The position numbers and the translations under genes are program-made. A stretch of DNA of 64,000 nt from assembly GCF_002999235.1 (NCBI RefSeq), contig NZ_CP027236.1, positions 3,162,001 through 3,226,000 on the forward strand. The letters are read 5' to 3'. Positions 27,303-37,777 of this stretch are shown here, in pieces. This DNA comes from Actinomyces sp. oral taxon 897 (GTDB lineage: Bacteria > Actinomycetota > Actinomycetes > Actinomycetales > Actinomycetaceae). Under the pieces are notes generated by a model. That model searched no databases, was not told the origin of the DNA, and was given only the letters and a program-made list of their open reading frames with translations. Positions within the stretch are counted from its first letter, which is position 1; each line of letters begins with the position of its first letter.

Positions 27303-30300
27303 ATGATCGCTTTCCTCCCGGCCTCCGCCCGCAGACTTGTCTCCGACGCCCTGCTGCCCCTCACGGTGGTTGACGCGGGCCTGTGCGCCCGCGCCGTCGA
27401 CTACGTCCTCAACGGCACGCAGCCCGAGGTCCTGCGGGAGGCCACCACCAAGGGCAGGGACCCCGCCGACTGCCTGGTCCTGGCGACCTCGAACGCCTCC
27501 TACACCCACTGGTACGGCCGGACCTGGCTCAGGTCCCTGCAGGAGGAGGCGGGGATCAGGTGGAAGAGGGGGGACGGCTCGGCGGGCCCGCTCCTGACCC
27601 GGCGTGACGCCCTCTACCGCGGCAGGAGCGTGCTCCCGGACCAGTGGGTGCGGCTCGGACGCCTCCTGGCCGCCATCCTCCAGGCCGACCCCGTCTACGA
27701 CCCGCCCGCCCCCCAGCAGGTACCCGGCTGGCTGGACGCCCTGCTCGCGGACGTCGTGTTCACCGTGGACGCCCGGGACGCCGGCTCCACGCCCGAGTCC
27801 TGGGCGCGCAAGGTCAGCCAGGAGCGGCCGTCCTGGGACGCCGGGCGCCTGGTGACCCTGCTGCGGCAGGCGGGCTGCCAGGAGGACGACGTCCCCGCCG
27901 TCGTCCTCCTGGCAGCCTACTCCGAGTCCACCAGGAAGCCGACCTGGCACCGGAGGCTGTCGGCCGTGGACCTGCCCGGGATCACCAGCTACCTCACCGA
28001 GCACGCGCCCGCCCTGCCCGGCCCGCTCCTGGGCAGCCTGCGCCGCCAGGAGCGCCATAACGTGCTCAGGCGTATGGCGGCCAGCCCACAGTGGGCCGCC
28101 GCGGGAGCCCACATGGTCGCCGCCGTGGCCGTGGGGGACTGCAAGGAGCTGCGTCGGGAGGCCCTTGACCTGCTCAAGGGCCTGGACGCTACGACCAGGG
28201 CCGGTGCGCTGGCCCCGGTCCTGGCCCAGGCCTCGGCGTCACGCTGCCAGGAGTTGGTGGACTTCCTGGACCAGCTCCCCGGCGGCCCCGACCTGCTCAC
28301 CCGGGTTGCCGAGGAGAACCGGAGGCTGGCCGAGCTGGTGGGCGCGACCCGGGCCCGCCACGACACGCTCGACGCCGCGGGAATCGATGAGCCCCTGGAC
28401 CTGCCCCCGTTCACCCCCCTGGAGGTAGGGCCGGAGGCCGCACCCGTCAAGGACGAGCTGCGCGCCGCCCTGGAGCAGGTCGCCAGCCGCTCCGACTCAC
28501 GTCACTCGTGGGTGCGAGGACAGGTCAGGGAGCTGATGGAGGTCGTGGACGAGACGCTGGACGCGCTGGTGGCCGTCGCCGACGGCAGGCGCCACCAGCC
28601 GCCCGCGCTGCTGAGCATGTTCAGCGTCCTGTGGTTCATTGAGCACGCCCCGAGCCTGACCTTTGCCCACGCGCTGCGGCTCCGGGCCGTGAAACGCTCC
28701 GACCACTGGTACACCGTCCTGCGCCACTACACGGGGCCGGACACCGACCCGCGGGCCGTGGAGGACCTCGTGGCGCGCCTGGACCTGGATCCTGAGGCCG
28801 TCCGGGACCTGTACGAGGAGGGCCTGCCCTCCCACGTCTTCTACGCCGTTGACGCCAGGACGTCCTGGCCGTGGTACGCCACCCGCCCCGAGCTGCTGCG
28901 CGAGCGGCTCGGGGAGGCCGCCACGGCGCCGCGCGCCCTGGAGATCCTGGCGGCCTTCCCCCGCGTTCCCACCGAGCTGCTGCCCGCGGTCGCCGACGCC
29001 GCCGTGGGCCCCTCCAAGGTGGCCCGCCCGCTGGCCCAGGCGGCGCTGCGCTCCCACCCGCGGGTGCGTGAGCTGGCCGAGCAGGGGCTTGCCGCCAGGA
29101 CGGTCGCGGTGCGTACCTCGGCGGCGGCCTGGGTCGGCTCCCTGGCGCGCCCTGAGTCGGTGCCCGCGCTGCGCACGGCCCTGAGCCGGGAGAAGGGGGC
29201 GTGGTACCGGCCGCCCTGCTGGCCGCCCTGGAGGACTGCGGCGCCGACATGACGGAGTTCCTCTCCCCCCAGGCCCTGGGGGCCGAGGCGGCCAAGGGCC
29301 TGAGGAGGAAGATCCCCGCCTCACTGTCCTGGTTCGACCCGCTCTCGCTGCCGTCCGTCCGCTGGAAGGGCGGCGACGCCGTCGACCCCCGCACGCTGTG
29401 GTGGTGGGTGGTGCTGGCCGACAGGTTGAAGAACCCCTCAGGCCGTGGGCCTGTTGACCTCTACCTGTCCCTCTTGGAGCCCGCCGACGCCGCGGTGCTG
29501 GCCGCGCACGTGGTCCGGGCCTGGGTGGTCCAGGACACCGCCCACCCCAGTGCGCAGGACAGCCAGGCGTACGCCCAGACCGCCGGTCGGCAGCGGTACG
29601 ACCAGGCCCGGCGGTGGCTCGCCAGCTGCCGTACGACCCCCCGGCTGGCGGACTCCCTGCCCCAGGCCGAGGCCGAGGCCGCCGTCGGCCTGGAGGAGCG
29701 TGTCGCCCAGGCCTACGCGGAGCACCAGCGCACCTACGTGGGCTCGGCGATCGCCGACAAGGGGCTGCTGGCCTTCGCGGTGAGGATGGACGGGGCCGAG
29801 CTGGCCGGGCTGGTGCGCTCCTACATGCGCGACAACCCCGGGCGGCGGGCCCAGTTCGAGATGCTGGTCCGCGCCCTGGCCGCCAACGGGCAGGACGCCG
29901 CGCTCCAGGTGCTCCTGAGCGTCGCCCGCCGTCACAGGATGGCCGGCGTCCAGGCCACCGCCACCGCCCTGGCCCAGGAGGTGGCTGACGAACGGGGCTG
30001 GAGTGCCCAGGAGCTGGCGGACCGTACTGTGCCGACCGCGGGCTTCGGCTCTGACGGGCTGCTGCGACTGTCCTACGGGGAGCGTGAGTTCGTTGGGCGT
30101 CTGGGGTCGGATCTTCGGATTGTGGTCTCTGACGCCTCGGGCAGGCCGGTCAGGTCCCTGCCGGCGCCACGGGTGGATGAGGATCCCGAGGTGGTCAAGG
30201 AGGCGCGGAGGCTGCTGCGTGTGGCGCGTAAGGACGCCAAGGCGGTCCTGGCCCTCCAGTCGGCCCGGTTGTACGAGGCCATGTGCGCCTCGCGTACCTG

Positions 30301-30958
30301 GTCCGGCGCCGACTGGCGGGGGCTGCTGGCTGGTCATCCCCTGGTGGGTCGGCTGGTGACCCGGCTGGTGTGGACCGCCACATCTGGTGAGGGGCTGGTC
30401 ACATTCCGCCCCACCGGGGACGGGGCGCTCCTGGGGGTCGACGACGTCGAGGTGTCCCTGGCTGACAACGCGAGCGTGGGCCTGGCCCACGGCACGGCCC
30501 TGGAGCCCGCGCTGGTGGAGGCCTGGCGGGCCCACCTGGCCGACTACCAGGTGGACCCCCTCTTCGACCAGCTGACCGCCACCACGCCCCAGGTCGGCCC
30601 GAGGCAGACGGTCCTGGACGACCTCCAGGGGCACGTGACCGACACCCTCGCCTTCCGGGGCGCGGCCACCAGGCGCGGCTACCAGCGCGGGGACGTGGAC
30701 TCGGGCACCTTCCACGACTACGTCAAGAGGTTCCCCTCCGCGGACCTGACCGCGGTGCTGGGCTTTACCGGCTCCTGGGTGCCCGAGGAGAGCATGCCGT
30801 GCGCCACCACCAGCCTGTCCTTTACGCGCAGGGGCCAGGACGTCGGGCTCGCCACCGTGCCGCCCGTCCTGCTGGCCGAGTGCTACGCCGACTACCGCGC
30901 CGTGGCGGACCTGGGCCCCTTTGACCCCGACTGGAGGAGGAACGCCAGCCCGTGGTGA
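27303..30958 (+). pseudogene. DUF4132 (YehI/MolR family) paralogue 1, frameshifted
   Basis: Would encode about 1,218 residues like its neighbour, but the frame breaks at the G5 run 29195-29199. The first frame ends at 29252; the second is open through 29201-30958. Restoring one G gives E-K-G-G-V-V-P-A-A-L-L, which aligns residue for residue with paralogue 2 (E-K-V-A-S-V-R-A-A-L-L), so a one-base deletion is the simplest explanation. The N-terminal half has HEAT-like helical repeats; the C-terminal half has the DUF4132 core (YVGSAIADKGLLA, RLYEAMCASRTWSGADW, VEAWRAHLADYQVDPLF). ATG 27303 starts the alignable region. Sequencing error, real mutation or phase-variable slippage cannot be told apart here. 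Confidence 0.75.
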
Positions 30959-31093
30959 GCGCGGGCCGGCTGCTCACCAGGGCCGGGGGCCGGCGCGGCG
31001 GCCACTGAGGCCGTGCGGGCCGACCGGCTCACCGGGGCCGGGGCTGGTGGCGGGCCCGCCCTGGCGGGGCGGATTCGTGTCGTACCCGGCCGC

Positions 31094-31099
31094 TACTCT
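31094..31099 (+). promoter_or_regulatory. -10 box for DUF4132 paralogue 2
   Basis: TACTCT followed by six bases and ATG 31106. Transcription from here would also give a 45-base leader to the better SD-led GTG at 31151. Confidence 0.4.
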
Positions 31100-31150
31100 C
31101 AGGACATGAGAGCCGCCCCACAGGGGGGTGGGATGGGAAAGGAGAGTGCC

Positions 31151-34100
31151 GTGACCGGTTTGGCGGCCCGCCAGCTCACCGAGCGTGCCCTTCTGCCGCT
31201 CAGGGCGGTCGATACGACCCTGCACACCCGCGCCGTCGACTACGTCCTTGACGGCACCGACCCGCAGGTGCCCGCGGACGTCTCGCTGGCGGACACCCGT
31301 CTGCTCCTCGCCGACCCCGGCCGGATCGGGCCGGGGGCGGACCTGGGCGACCAGGAGCGCCGGCGTCTGCACGCGGTCGGCGTGGGCGACCCGAACCGGC
31401 TTGACGACCCGGAGGAGCCCATGGAGTACCCCGTGCGCTCCCTGCGGGCCGTCCTGTACCTGTGGGGGGACCTCGCGCCCGCCCAGTGGGAGCGGTTCGG
31501 CCGCCTCCTCGCCGCCCTCGGAGAGGGACCCAACCGGTGCGCCCCAGGGGTTCCCGACTGGCTGTGCGCCCTGCTCAACGACGTCGTCGTGACCGAGCCG
31601 TACGTGGGCTACATGGCGCCCGCGGGCTACAGGGACGCCAGCGCCCGGCCCCCGGTGTCCGGGCGCTGGAACCCGACGACGGTCGCGGACCTGCTGCAGG
31701 CCACCGGCACGGCCCCCGGGCAGGTCCCCGCCGTCGTGCTCCTCGCCTGGCTCGCCGAGGCCACCGGGGTCTCCGCCTGGTACGACGGTCCCGCACAACG
31801 CCTGCCGGGTATTGAGGACTACCTGGCCGCCCACGGCGGGCAGGTCCCCGCCAGCACGCTCACCGCACTGTCCGCCCGGGCCAGGACCCACCTGGTCCAG
31901 CGCCTGGGGTCCCACCCGCAGGCCGCCGCGGAGTGCTCCCGCCTGCTGGTGGCCCTGGCGGTGGGCAGCGCCGCCACCGTACGACGCGCGGCGATCACGG
32001 CACTGGCCGCCCTGCCCACCCAGGTACGCGACCCCGCCCTGGTCGAGGGCCTCGCGACCGCCAGGCCCTCCCGCCTCAAGGAGGTCGTCACCTGGCTCGC
32101 CACGGCTCCGGGAGGTGAGCGGGCCTTGAGGAAGAGCGCCGAGGCCAACCCCGCCGTGGCCCGCCTGGCCGGTGCGCTGACCGGCCCCGGGGACGGGCAC
32201 GCCCCTGAAAGCGAGTGGGCCCTCGAGCTGCCCCCCTTCGCCTCCGCCCTGGACGCCCCCTCGGCGGGGCCCGCCAAGGCCGCGCTGCGTGAGCAGATCG
32301 ACGCCAGGATCGCGCGGCTGGAGGGCGCCACCGGCTCCTCCTACGAGCGGCGTGCGCTGAAGAAGGTCACTGACGCCGACCTCGAGCGCCTGGTGGCGAT
32401 CGCCGACGGCGTGAGCGAGGGTCCCCTGGGCGTTCTCGACGAGTGGATGATCTGGGAGGAGGCGCGTCGGTGCCCCAGGCTGTACCTGCTGCACCTGTGC
32501 CAGCTCCAGGCCCGCGCGGCGCACCCGTCCCCGTGGCGGGTCCTGCGCAGTGACTCCACCTGCAGCGACCCGCGCACCCTCGAGCAGGCCCTGCGCGCGG
32601 TCGGCGTGCCCACCGGTGAGGACTTCACCCGCATGGTGTGGGAGGCGTACGCCCCCGAGCAGGTCTGGGCGTGGGCGGCCACCCACCTTGACCTGGTGCT
32701 CGAGCGCCTGCGTGACACCTCCCAGGCCGCTGACGCCTTGAGGGCCCTGGCGTTCTTTCCCGGCCTGCCCGAGCAGCTCCTGCCGGTCGTGGCGGACATG
32801 GCCGTGGGCGGCTCGGCGACCAACCGGCTCCTGGCGCAGAAGGTCCTGCGCACCTACCCCGACGTCCGCGAGCTGGCCGAGCGGTCCCTGGGTGGCGCCG
32901 CCCCTGTGCGGGAGGCCGCGGCCCAGTGGCTCGCGGACCTGGGTGACTCGGCGGCGGTGCCCGCGCTGCGCCGGGCCGTCGTCGGGGAGAAGGTGGCCTC
33001 CGTGCGGGCCGCGCTCCTGCACGCGCTGGCGGCCTGCGGCGGTGACACCGACGACCTGCTCTCACCGGCGGCCCTGGGGGCCGAGGCGGCCAAGGGCCTG
33101 AGGAGGAAGGTACCTGACTCACTGAGCTGGCTCGACCTCGACGCCCTGCCCGCGCTGCGGTGGCGCGACGGGAGCACGGTGGCCCCCGACGTCGTGCGCT
33201 GGTGGGTGGTGCTGGCCGACAGGCTCAAGGATCCCAGCGGTCACGGCCTGTGGGAGCTCTACCTGGACCGGCTCGACGCCGCCGACGCCGCCGCCCTGGG
33301 CTCCCACGTCCTGCACGCCTGGATCGCCCAGGACACCCGGGGTCTGGGTGAGGACGAGTGCCGCTCGCGCGCGCAGGCCGACGGGCGCCGCGAGTACGAC
33401 GCCGCCCAGCGCTTCCTGGCCAGGGCGAGCAGGCCGGTGGCCAGGATGAGGAGGCCGGAGCAGCTGGAGAGCGCGCGCCAGGGGGCCGCCGTTCCCCTGG
33501 AGGAGCACGTGGAGCGGGCCCTGCGCTACTACCGGGGGCTGTTTGCGGGCTCGGCCATTGCCGACAAGGGGCTGCTGGCGCTGACCGTGCGCATGGACGG
33601 GGCCGAGCTGGCGCAGGTCGTGCGCGCCTACGAGCGCCAGGCGCAGCGCCCCCAGGGTGAGCACCGCGCCCAGCTTACGGCCCTGCTGACCGCCCTGGCC
33701 GCCAACGGCCACCCCAAGGCCCTGACCGTGCTGCAGGAGGCCACCGGGCACAAGATGCGCGTGGTCCGTCAGGCCGCTGTCGGCCTGGTCGAGCAGGTCG
33801 CGCAGTGGCGCGGCTGGAGTGCCCAGGAGCTGGCGGACCGTACCGTGCCGACCGCGGGCTTCGGCTCTGACGGGGTGCTGCGCCTGTCCTACGGGGAGCG
33901 GGAGTTCACGGGGCGTCTGACCCCTGACCTTCGGATTGTGCTCTCCGACGCCTCAGGTAAGGTCCTCAAGACCCTGCCTGAGGCGCGAGTGAGCGAGGAC
34001 AGCGTGGTCGTGAACGCCGCCAAGAAGGAGCTGCGTGCTGCCCGTAAGGAGGCCAAGGCGGTCCTGGGCCTCCAGTCGGCCCGGTTGTACGAGGCCATGT

Positions 34101-34774
34101 GCGCCTCGCGTACCTGGTCCGGCGCCGACTGGCGGGAGCTGTTGGCGGGCCATCCCCTGGTGGGTCGGCTGGTGACCCGGTTGGTGTGGACCGCTACATC
34201 TGGTGAGGGGCTGATTACATTCCGCCCCACCGGGGACGGGGCGCTCCTGGGGGTCGACGACGTCGAGGTGTCCCTGGCTGACGACGTGAGCGTGCGCCTG
34301 GCCCACGGCACGCTCCTGGGGCCCGGGCTGGTGGAGGCCTGGCGGGCCCACCTGGCCGACTACCAGGTGGACCCCCTGTTCGACCAGCTGACCGCCACCA
34401 CGCCCCAGGCGGTGCACAGCACGGAGCGGATCGATGACCTTCAGGGGCGGCCGACCACGACCTTCACCCTGCGCCAGGGCGCGACCAGGCGCGGCTACCA
34501 GCACGGTGAGGCCGTGGACGGCCCTTGGTTCATGGACTACACCAAGGACTTCGCCTCCCTTCACCTGAGAGCGGTCATTAGCTTCTCCGGGGCGGAGTTT
34601 CTCGAGCAGGAGGCCCCCTGCACCCTGGGTGACCTGTCCTTCAGCCGCGGACGTCGCCCGGTGCCCCTGGACCAGGTGCCGCCCGTCCTGCTGGCCGAGT
34701 GCTACGCCGACTACCGCGCCGTGGCCGAGGCCGCCCCGGTCCGCCGTCGGGGCCGTGGCAGGACGCGCCCGTGA
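31151..34774 (+). CDS. DUF4132 (YehI/MolR family) paralogue 2
   Basis: Intact 1,207-residue protein of unknown function. HEAT/PBS-lyase-like helical repeats span roughly residues 240-330 and 540-660 (VREAAAQWLADLGDSAAVPA). The DUF4132 core follows: LGAEAAKGLRRKVPDSLSW, WWVVLADRLKDPSG, GSAIADKGLLALTVRMDG, RLYEAMCASRTWSGADW, then FRPTGDGALLGVDD and LAHGTLLGP near the C-terminus. GTG 31151 is preferred because AAGGAGAG is 5 bases upstream and paralogue 1 begins at the same aligned place; ATG 31106 (leaderless) and ATG 31133 are alternatives. The stop overlaps the next start as GTGA. E. coli YehI is encoded beside yehL-M-P-Q, the same association seen here. Confidence 0.85.
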   Translation: MTGLAARQLTERALLPLRAVDTTLHTRAVDYVLDGTDPQVPADVSLADTRLLLADPGRIGPGADLGDQERRRLHAVGVGDPNRLDDPEEPMEYPVRSLRAVLYLWGDLAPAQWERFGRLLAALGEGPNRCAPGVPDWLCALLNDVVVTEPYVGYMAPAGYRDASARPPVSGRWNPTTVADLLQATGTAPGQVPAVVLLAWLAEATGVSAWYDGPAQRLPGIEDYLAAHGGQVPASTLTALSARARTHLVQRLGSHPQAAAECSRLLVALAVGSAATVRRAAITALAALPTQVRDPALVEGLATARPSRLKEVVTWLATAPGGERALRKSAEANPAVARLAGALTGPGDGHAPESEWALELPPFASALDAPSAGPAKAALREQIDARIARLEGATGSSYERRALKKVTDADLERLVAIADGVSEGPLGVLDEWMIWEEARRCPRLYLLHLCQLQARAAHPSPWRVLRSDSTCSDPRTLEQALRAVGVPTGEDFTRMVWEAYAPEQVWAWAATHLDLVLERLRDTSQAADALRALAFFPGLPEQLLPVVADMAVGGSATNRLLAQKVLRTYPDVRELAERSLGGAAPVREAAAQWLADLGDSAAVPALRRAVVGEKVASVRAALLHALAACGGDTDDLLSPAALGAEAAKGLRRKVPDSLSWLDLDALPALRWRDGSTVAPDVVRWWVVLADRLKDPSGHGLWELYLDRLDAADAAALGSHVLHAWIAQDTRGLGEDECRSRAQADGRREYDAAQRFLARASRPVARMRRPEQLESARQGAAVPLEEHVERALRYYRGLFAGSAIADKGLLALTVRMDGAELAQVVRAYERQAQRPQGEHRAQLTALLTALAANGHPKALTVLQEATGHKMRVVRQAAVGLVEQVAQWRGWSAQELADRTVPTAGFGSDGVLRLSYGEREFTGRLTPDLRIVLSDASGKVLKTLPEARVSEDSVVVNAAKKELRAARKEAKAVLGLQSARLYEAMCASRTWSGADWRELLAGHPLVGRLVTRLVWTATSGEGLITFRPTGDGALLGVDDVEVSLADDVSVRLAHGTLLGPGLVEAWRAHLADYQVDPLFDQLTATTPQAVHSTERIDDLQGRPTTTFTLRQGATRRGYQHGEAVDGPWFMDYTKDFASLHLRAVISFSGAEFLEQEAPCTLGDLSFSRGRRPVPLDQVPPVLLAECYADYRAVAEAAPVRRRGRGRTRP

Positions 34775-37665
34775 ACCCGCTGCCCCGGGCGAGTGACCGG
34801 ATGACGCGGGCCCTGGGGGCCCTGACCGGCCTGGACGACAGGCTCCAGGCGGTGGTCGGCTACCTGACGGACCCGCTCGGCTCGCCCGTGCCCGCCGTCG
34901 AGGACAGGCTCAGGCTCGTCCGCGCCGTCCACGACGCCCTGCCGACCACCCCCGACCTGGTCCTGGTCCTGACCTCGCTCAGCACTGACCGGGCGCAGGC
35001 GGTGCGCCGTGCCGCGGTCCAGGCCCTTGAGGACACCGATCTCGCCCTGGGGCAGGGGTCAGCTGCCGAGGCCCAGCCCGCCGCGGGCCGCCAGGGGCTG
35101 GCCGCTCTGGAGTCTCAGGGGCTGGGTGCCGCGCTCCGGGTGGCACCGCTCACCCGGGCCGCCGAGGCGCTGACCCACCTCCTGCGGCGTGAGGGCGGGC
35201 AGGAGGTCCTCACCCACCTGGGGGCCGAGCGCCCTGACCTCATGGCCCTGGCCGACGAGCTGCGCGGCCGTGAGCGCGCCCTGGCCGTGGTTCCTGAGGG
35301 GGCGCCGGTCCCTCTCCCGCCCGTGGCACCCCTGCCCGGGCCGGGCGCGGCACCGGAGGCGAGTGCGGAACCGGCGGCCAGCGCGGCACCGGCGGCCGAC
35401 GAGCTGCGACGCGCCCTGGGGTGGGGGCCGGGCGCCACCGGCACCACCGACGAGCCCGGCACCCCAGGGAAGGCGGCCCGGCAGGTGGGTGACGCCGACC
35501 TGGACGCCTTCGTGGCCGTCGCCGAGGGGCGTGCCGACCAGCTGCCCGCCTCGGTGCTGGCCCTGGGCGCCTGGTGGGTCGCCCACCAGGTCCCGAGCCT
35601 GGGCCTGACCCACCTCACGCGCCTGTTCCTGGCCTGGGGCGAGCGCCTGGAGTGGAGCCTGCTGGCATCCCGCCTGACCTGGGACACCGACCCGCGGGCC
35701 GTCCAGGACGCCCTGGAACGCGGCGGCCTGCCACCGTCCCAGGCGCAGGAGGTGGTCACCAGCTGGGTCCTGTACGACGCCGGGCCCGAGGCCACCTGGC
35801 CGTGGATCCTCCAGAACCCCGACCTGGCCCTAAGGGCCCTGGGGGAGGACTGGTTCTCGGCCAGGGCGGTGCTGCGGGCGCTCACCTACGCCCCCTCCCT
35901 GCCCACCGTGCTCCTGCCCGCCCTGGCGCAGGCGGCCGTAGGACGCTCCGAGGGCAACCGTGCCCTCGCCCAGAGGCTGCTCGCCCGCACTCCCGCGGCC
36001 GCCGAGCTCGCCCTCCAGGCCCTGGGCAGCCCGCAGGCCGCTACGCGCAGGGCCGGTGCCGCCTGGCTGGCCGACCTGGGACTACCTGGGGGCACGGAAC
36101 GCCTGCGCGCCGCCTGGGCCGCTGAGGGGGACCAGCTCGTACGCGGTGACATCCTGCGCGCCCTGGTGGCCTACGGCGACGACGTCACCGACATTGTGGC
36201 ACCCGAGGCCCTGGCGGTGCCCGCGCGACGGCCCCGCGTGCCGGTGGCGCTGGCCTGGTTCCCCTTCGAGACCCTGCCGGCCGTGCGCCTGACCGACGGC
36301 ACCGCCCTGGACGCCGACGCCGTGCGACGCTGGGTCCTCCTGGCCCACGGCCTGAAGGACCCCGACGGGCGCGGCACGGTCGCCGCCTACCTCAGCCTGC
36401 TCGACCCCCGCTCCGCCCGCGAGCTGAGCGCCGTCGTCGTGGAGTCCTGGATCGCCCGCAACCGCGAGCTGGGCAAGGGGGAGAGCCTGAGGACCAAGGG
36501 TCTGCTCGCCTTCGCCGTCGGGATGGACGGCGCCCGGCTCGCCGCCGACGCCAGGTCGGCTCTGCGCCGCAACGCCGCCTGGCGGGTCGAGTCCGAGACG
36601 GTGCTGACCGCCGTCGCCGCCAACCGGGCGCCCGAGGCCCTCCAGGTGGTGCTCGCCGCGGCCGCGGGCCACCGGCTGCCCCGGGTGCGGGACGCAGCCC
36701 GGTCGCTGGCCGAGGCCGCCGCCGCCGAGCGCGGCTGGAGCCCCGCGGAGCTCGGCGACCGCACCGTCCCGACCGTCGGCTTCTCCGACGACGGCCTGCT
36801 GCACCTGTCCTACGGGGACCGCGAGTTCCTCGGGCGCCTGACCCCCGGACTGACCGTGAGCCTGAGCGACGCCGACGGGCGGCCCCGCAAGACCCTGCCG
36901 CCGCCCCGTAAGAGCGAGGATCCCGAGGTCGTGGCCGAGGCCAGGGCGCGCCTGGCCGCGGCGCGCAAGGAGCTGCGCGCCGTCCTGGACACCCAGCGGC
37001 GTCGGCTGTACGAGGCCATGTGCGCCGGACGGACCTGGCCGCTGGCCCGGTGGCGCGAGCTGCTGGCCACCCACCCGCTTCTCAGGCACCTGGTCGTCCG
37101 CCTGGTGTGGACCGCTTCCGGCGAGGGGCTGGTCACATTCCGGCCCACCGAGGACGGGGTGCTCCTGGGGGTCGACGACGCGGGCGTCGAGCTGGCTGAC
37201 GACGTGGGCGTGCGCCTGGCCCACGGCACGCTCCTGGGGCCCGGGCAGGTGGAGGCCTGGCGGGCCCACCTGGCCGACTACCAGGTGGACCCCCTGTTCG
37301 ACCAGTTCTCGGCCCCCGCCGTCGACGTCGACGCCGGTCAGACGACCATCCAGGACGGTGCCGGACGGCGTGTTGTGGCGCGTGACCTGCGGCGGGCGGC
37401 GCAGGCCCGTGGCTATGAGCGCGCCTCGACCAGGTACCGTTACCGGGAGCTCACCAAGGACTTCCCGGACCTGGGCCTGCGCAGCGTCATTGACCTCGAC
37501 GGTGCTGATGCCTGGGACGAGGGACAGACCACGACCACCGGCGCCCTGACCCTGCGTCGCGCAGGCCGCCCGGTGCCCCTGGACCAGGTGCCGCCCGTCC
37601 TGCTGGCCGAGTGCTACGCCGACTACCGCGCCGTAGTAGGAACCGCCCCTTCCCCCCTTCCGTGA
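34771..37665 (+). CDS. DUF4132 (YehI/MolR family) paralogue 3, shortened
   Basis: 964 residues, about 240 shorter than paralogue 2. It lacks an equivalent N-terminal segment and has lost about 70 residues between the conserved AWIAQ/SWIARN region and KGLLAFAVGMDG, including the GSAIADKG motif. A Pro/Ala-rich linker (about residues 180-225) replaces part of the repeat region. The C-terminal core is kept (TVPTVGFSDDG, RLYEAMCAGRTW, FRPTEDGVLLGVDD, VEAWRAHLADYQVDPLF) and is nearly identical in DNA to paralogue 2 in places. GTG 34771 overlaps the upstream stop by four bases. The stop codon itself lies inside the first unit of a 22-bp repeat array. Confidence 0.85.
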   Translation: MNPLPRASDRMTRALGALTGLDDRLQAVVGYLTDPLGSPVPAVEDRLRLVRAVHDALPTTPDLVLVLTSLSTDRAQAVRRAAVQALEDTDLALGQGSAAEAQPAAGRQGLAALESQGLGAALRVAPLTRAAEALTHLLRREGGQEVLTHLGAERPDLMALADELRGRERALAVVPEGAPVPLPPVAPLPGPGAAPEASAEPAASAAPAADELRRALGWGPGATGTTDEPGTPGKAARQVGDADLDAFVAVAEGRADQLPASVLALGAWWVAHQVPSLGLTHLTRLFLAWGERLEWSLLASRLTWDTDPRAVQDALERGGLPPSQAQEVVTSWVLYDAGPEATWPWILQNPDLALRALGEDWFSARAVLRALTYAPSLPTVLLPALAQAAVGRSEGNRALAQRLLARTPAAAELALQALGSPQAATRRAGAAWLADLGLPGGTERLRAAWAAEGDQLVRGDILRALVAYGDDVTDIVAPEALAVPARRPRVPVALAWFPFETLPAVRLTDGTALDADAVRRWVLLAHGLKDPDGRGTVAAYLSLLDPRSARELSAVVVESWIARNRELGKGESLRTKGLLAFAVGMDGARLAADARSALRRNAAWRVESETVLTAVAANRAPEALQVVLAAAAGHRLPRVRDAARSLAEAAAAERGWSPAELGDRTVPTVGFSDDGLLHLSYGDREFLGRLTPGLTVSLSDADGRPRKTLPPPRKSEDPEVVAEARARLAAARKELRAVLDTQRRRLYEAMCAGRTWPLARWRELLATHPLLRHLVVRLVWTASGEGLVTFRPTEDGVLLGVDDAGVELADDVGVRLAHGTLLGPGQVEAWRAHLADYQVDPLFDQFSAPAVDVDAGQTTIQDGAGRRVVARDLRRAAQARGYERASTRYRYRELTKDFPDLGLRSVIDLDGADAWDEGQTTTTGALTLRRAGRPVPLDQVPPVLLAECYADYRAVVGTAPSPLP

Positions 37666-37728
37666 GAACGGTACTTATTGCCCGCGAGAACGGTACTTGT
37701 TTGCCGTGAGAACGGTACCGTTCTCGCG
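37661..37728 (-). repeat. Dispersed 22-bp tandem repeat, locus B, ending in a perfect palindrome
   Basis: Inverted relative to loci A, C and D: units at 37661-37671 (partial), 37672-37693 and 37694-37715. A head-to-head half unit then makes the 18-bp palindrome GAGAACGGTACCGTTCTC at 37708-37725. It overlaps the stop of DUF4132 paralogue 3 and lies between convergent genes. Confidence 0.85.
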
Positions 37729-37777
37729 CTCTACCCTCCGCACGGCGTCGCGCACCAGGGCACCGGGCCCAGGCGCC

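Noticed and set aside
29201..30958. Second half of DUF4132 copy 1 as an independent gene starting at GTG 29201
   Set aside because: It aligns seamlessly as the continuation of the first half after a one-base correction and has no Shine-Dalgarno site; kept as one frameshifted gene.
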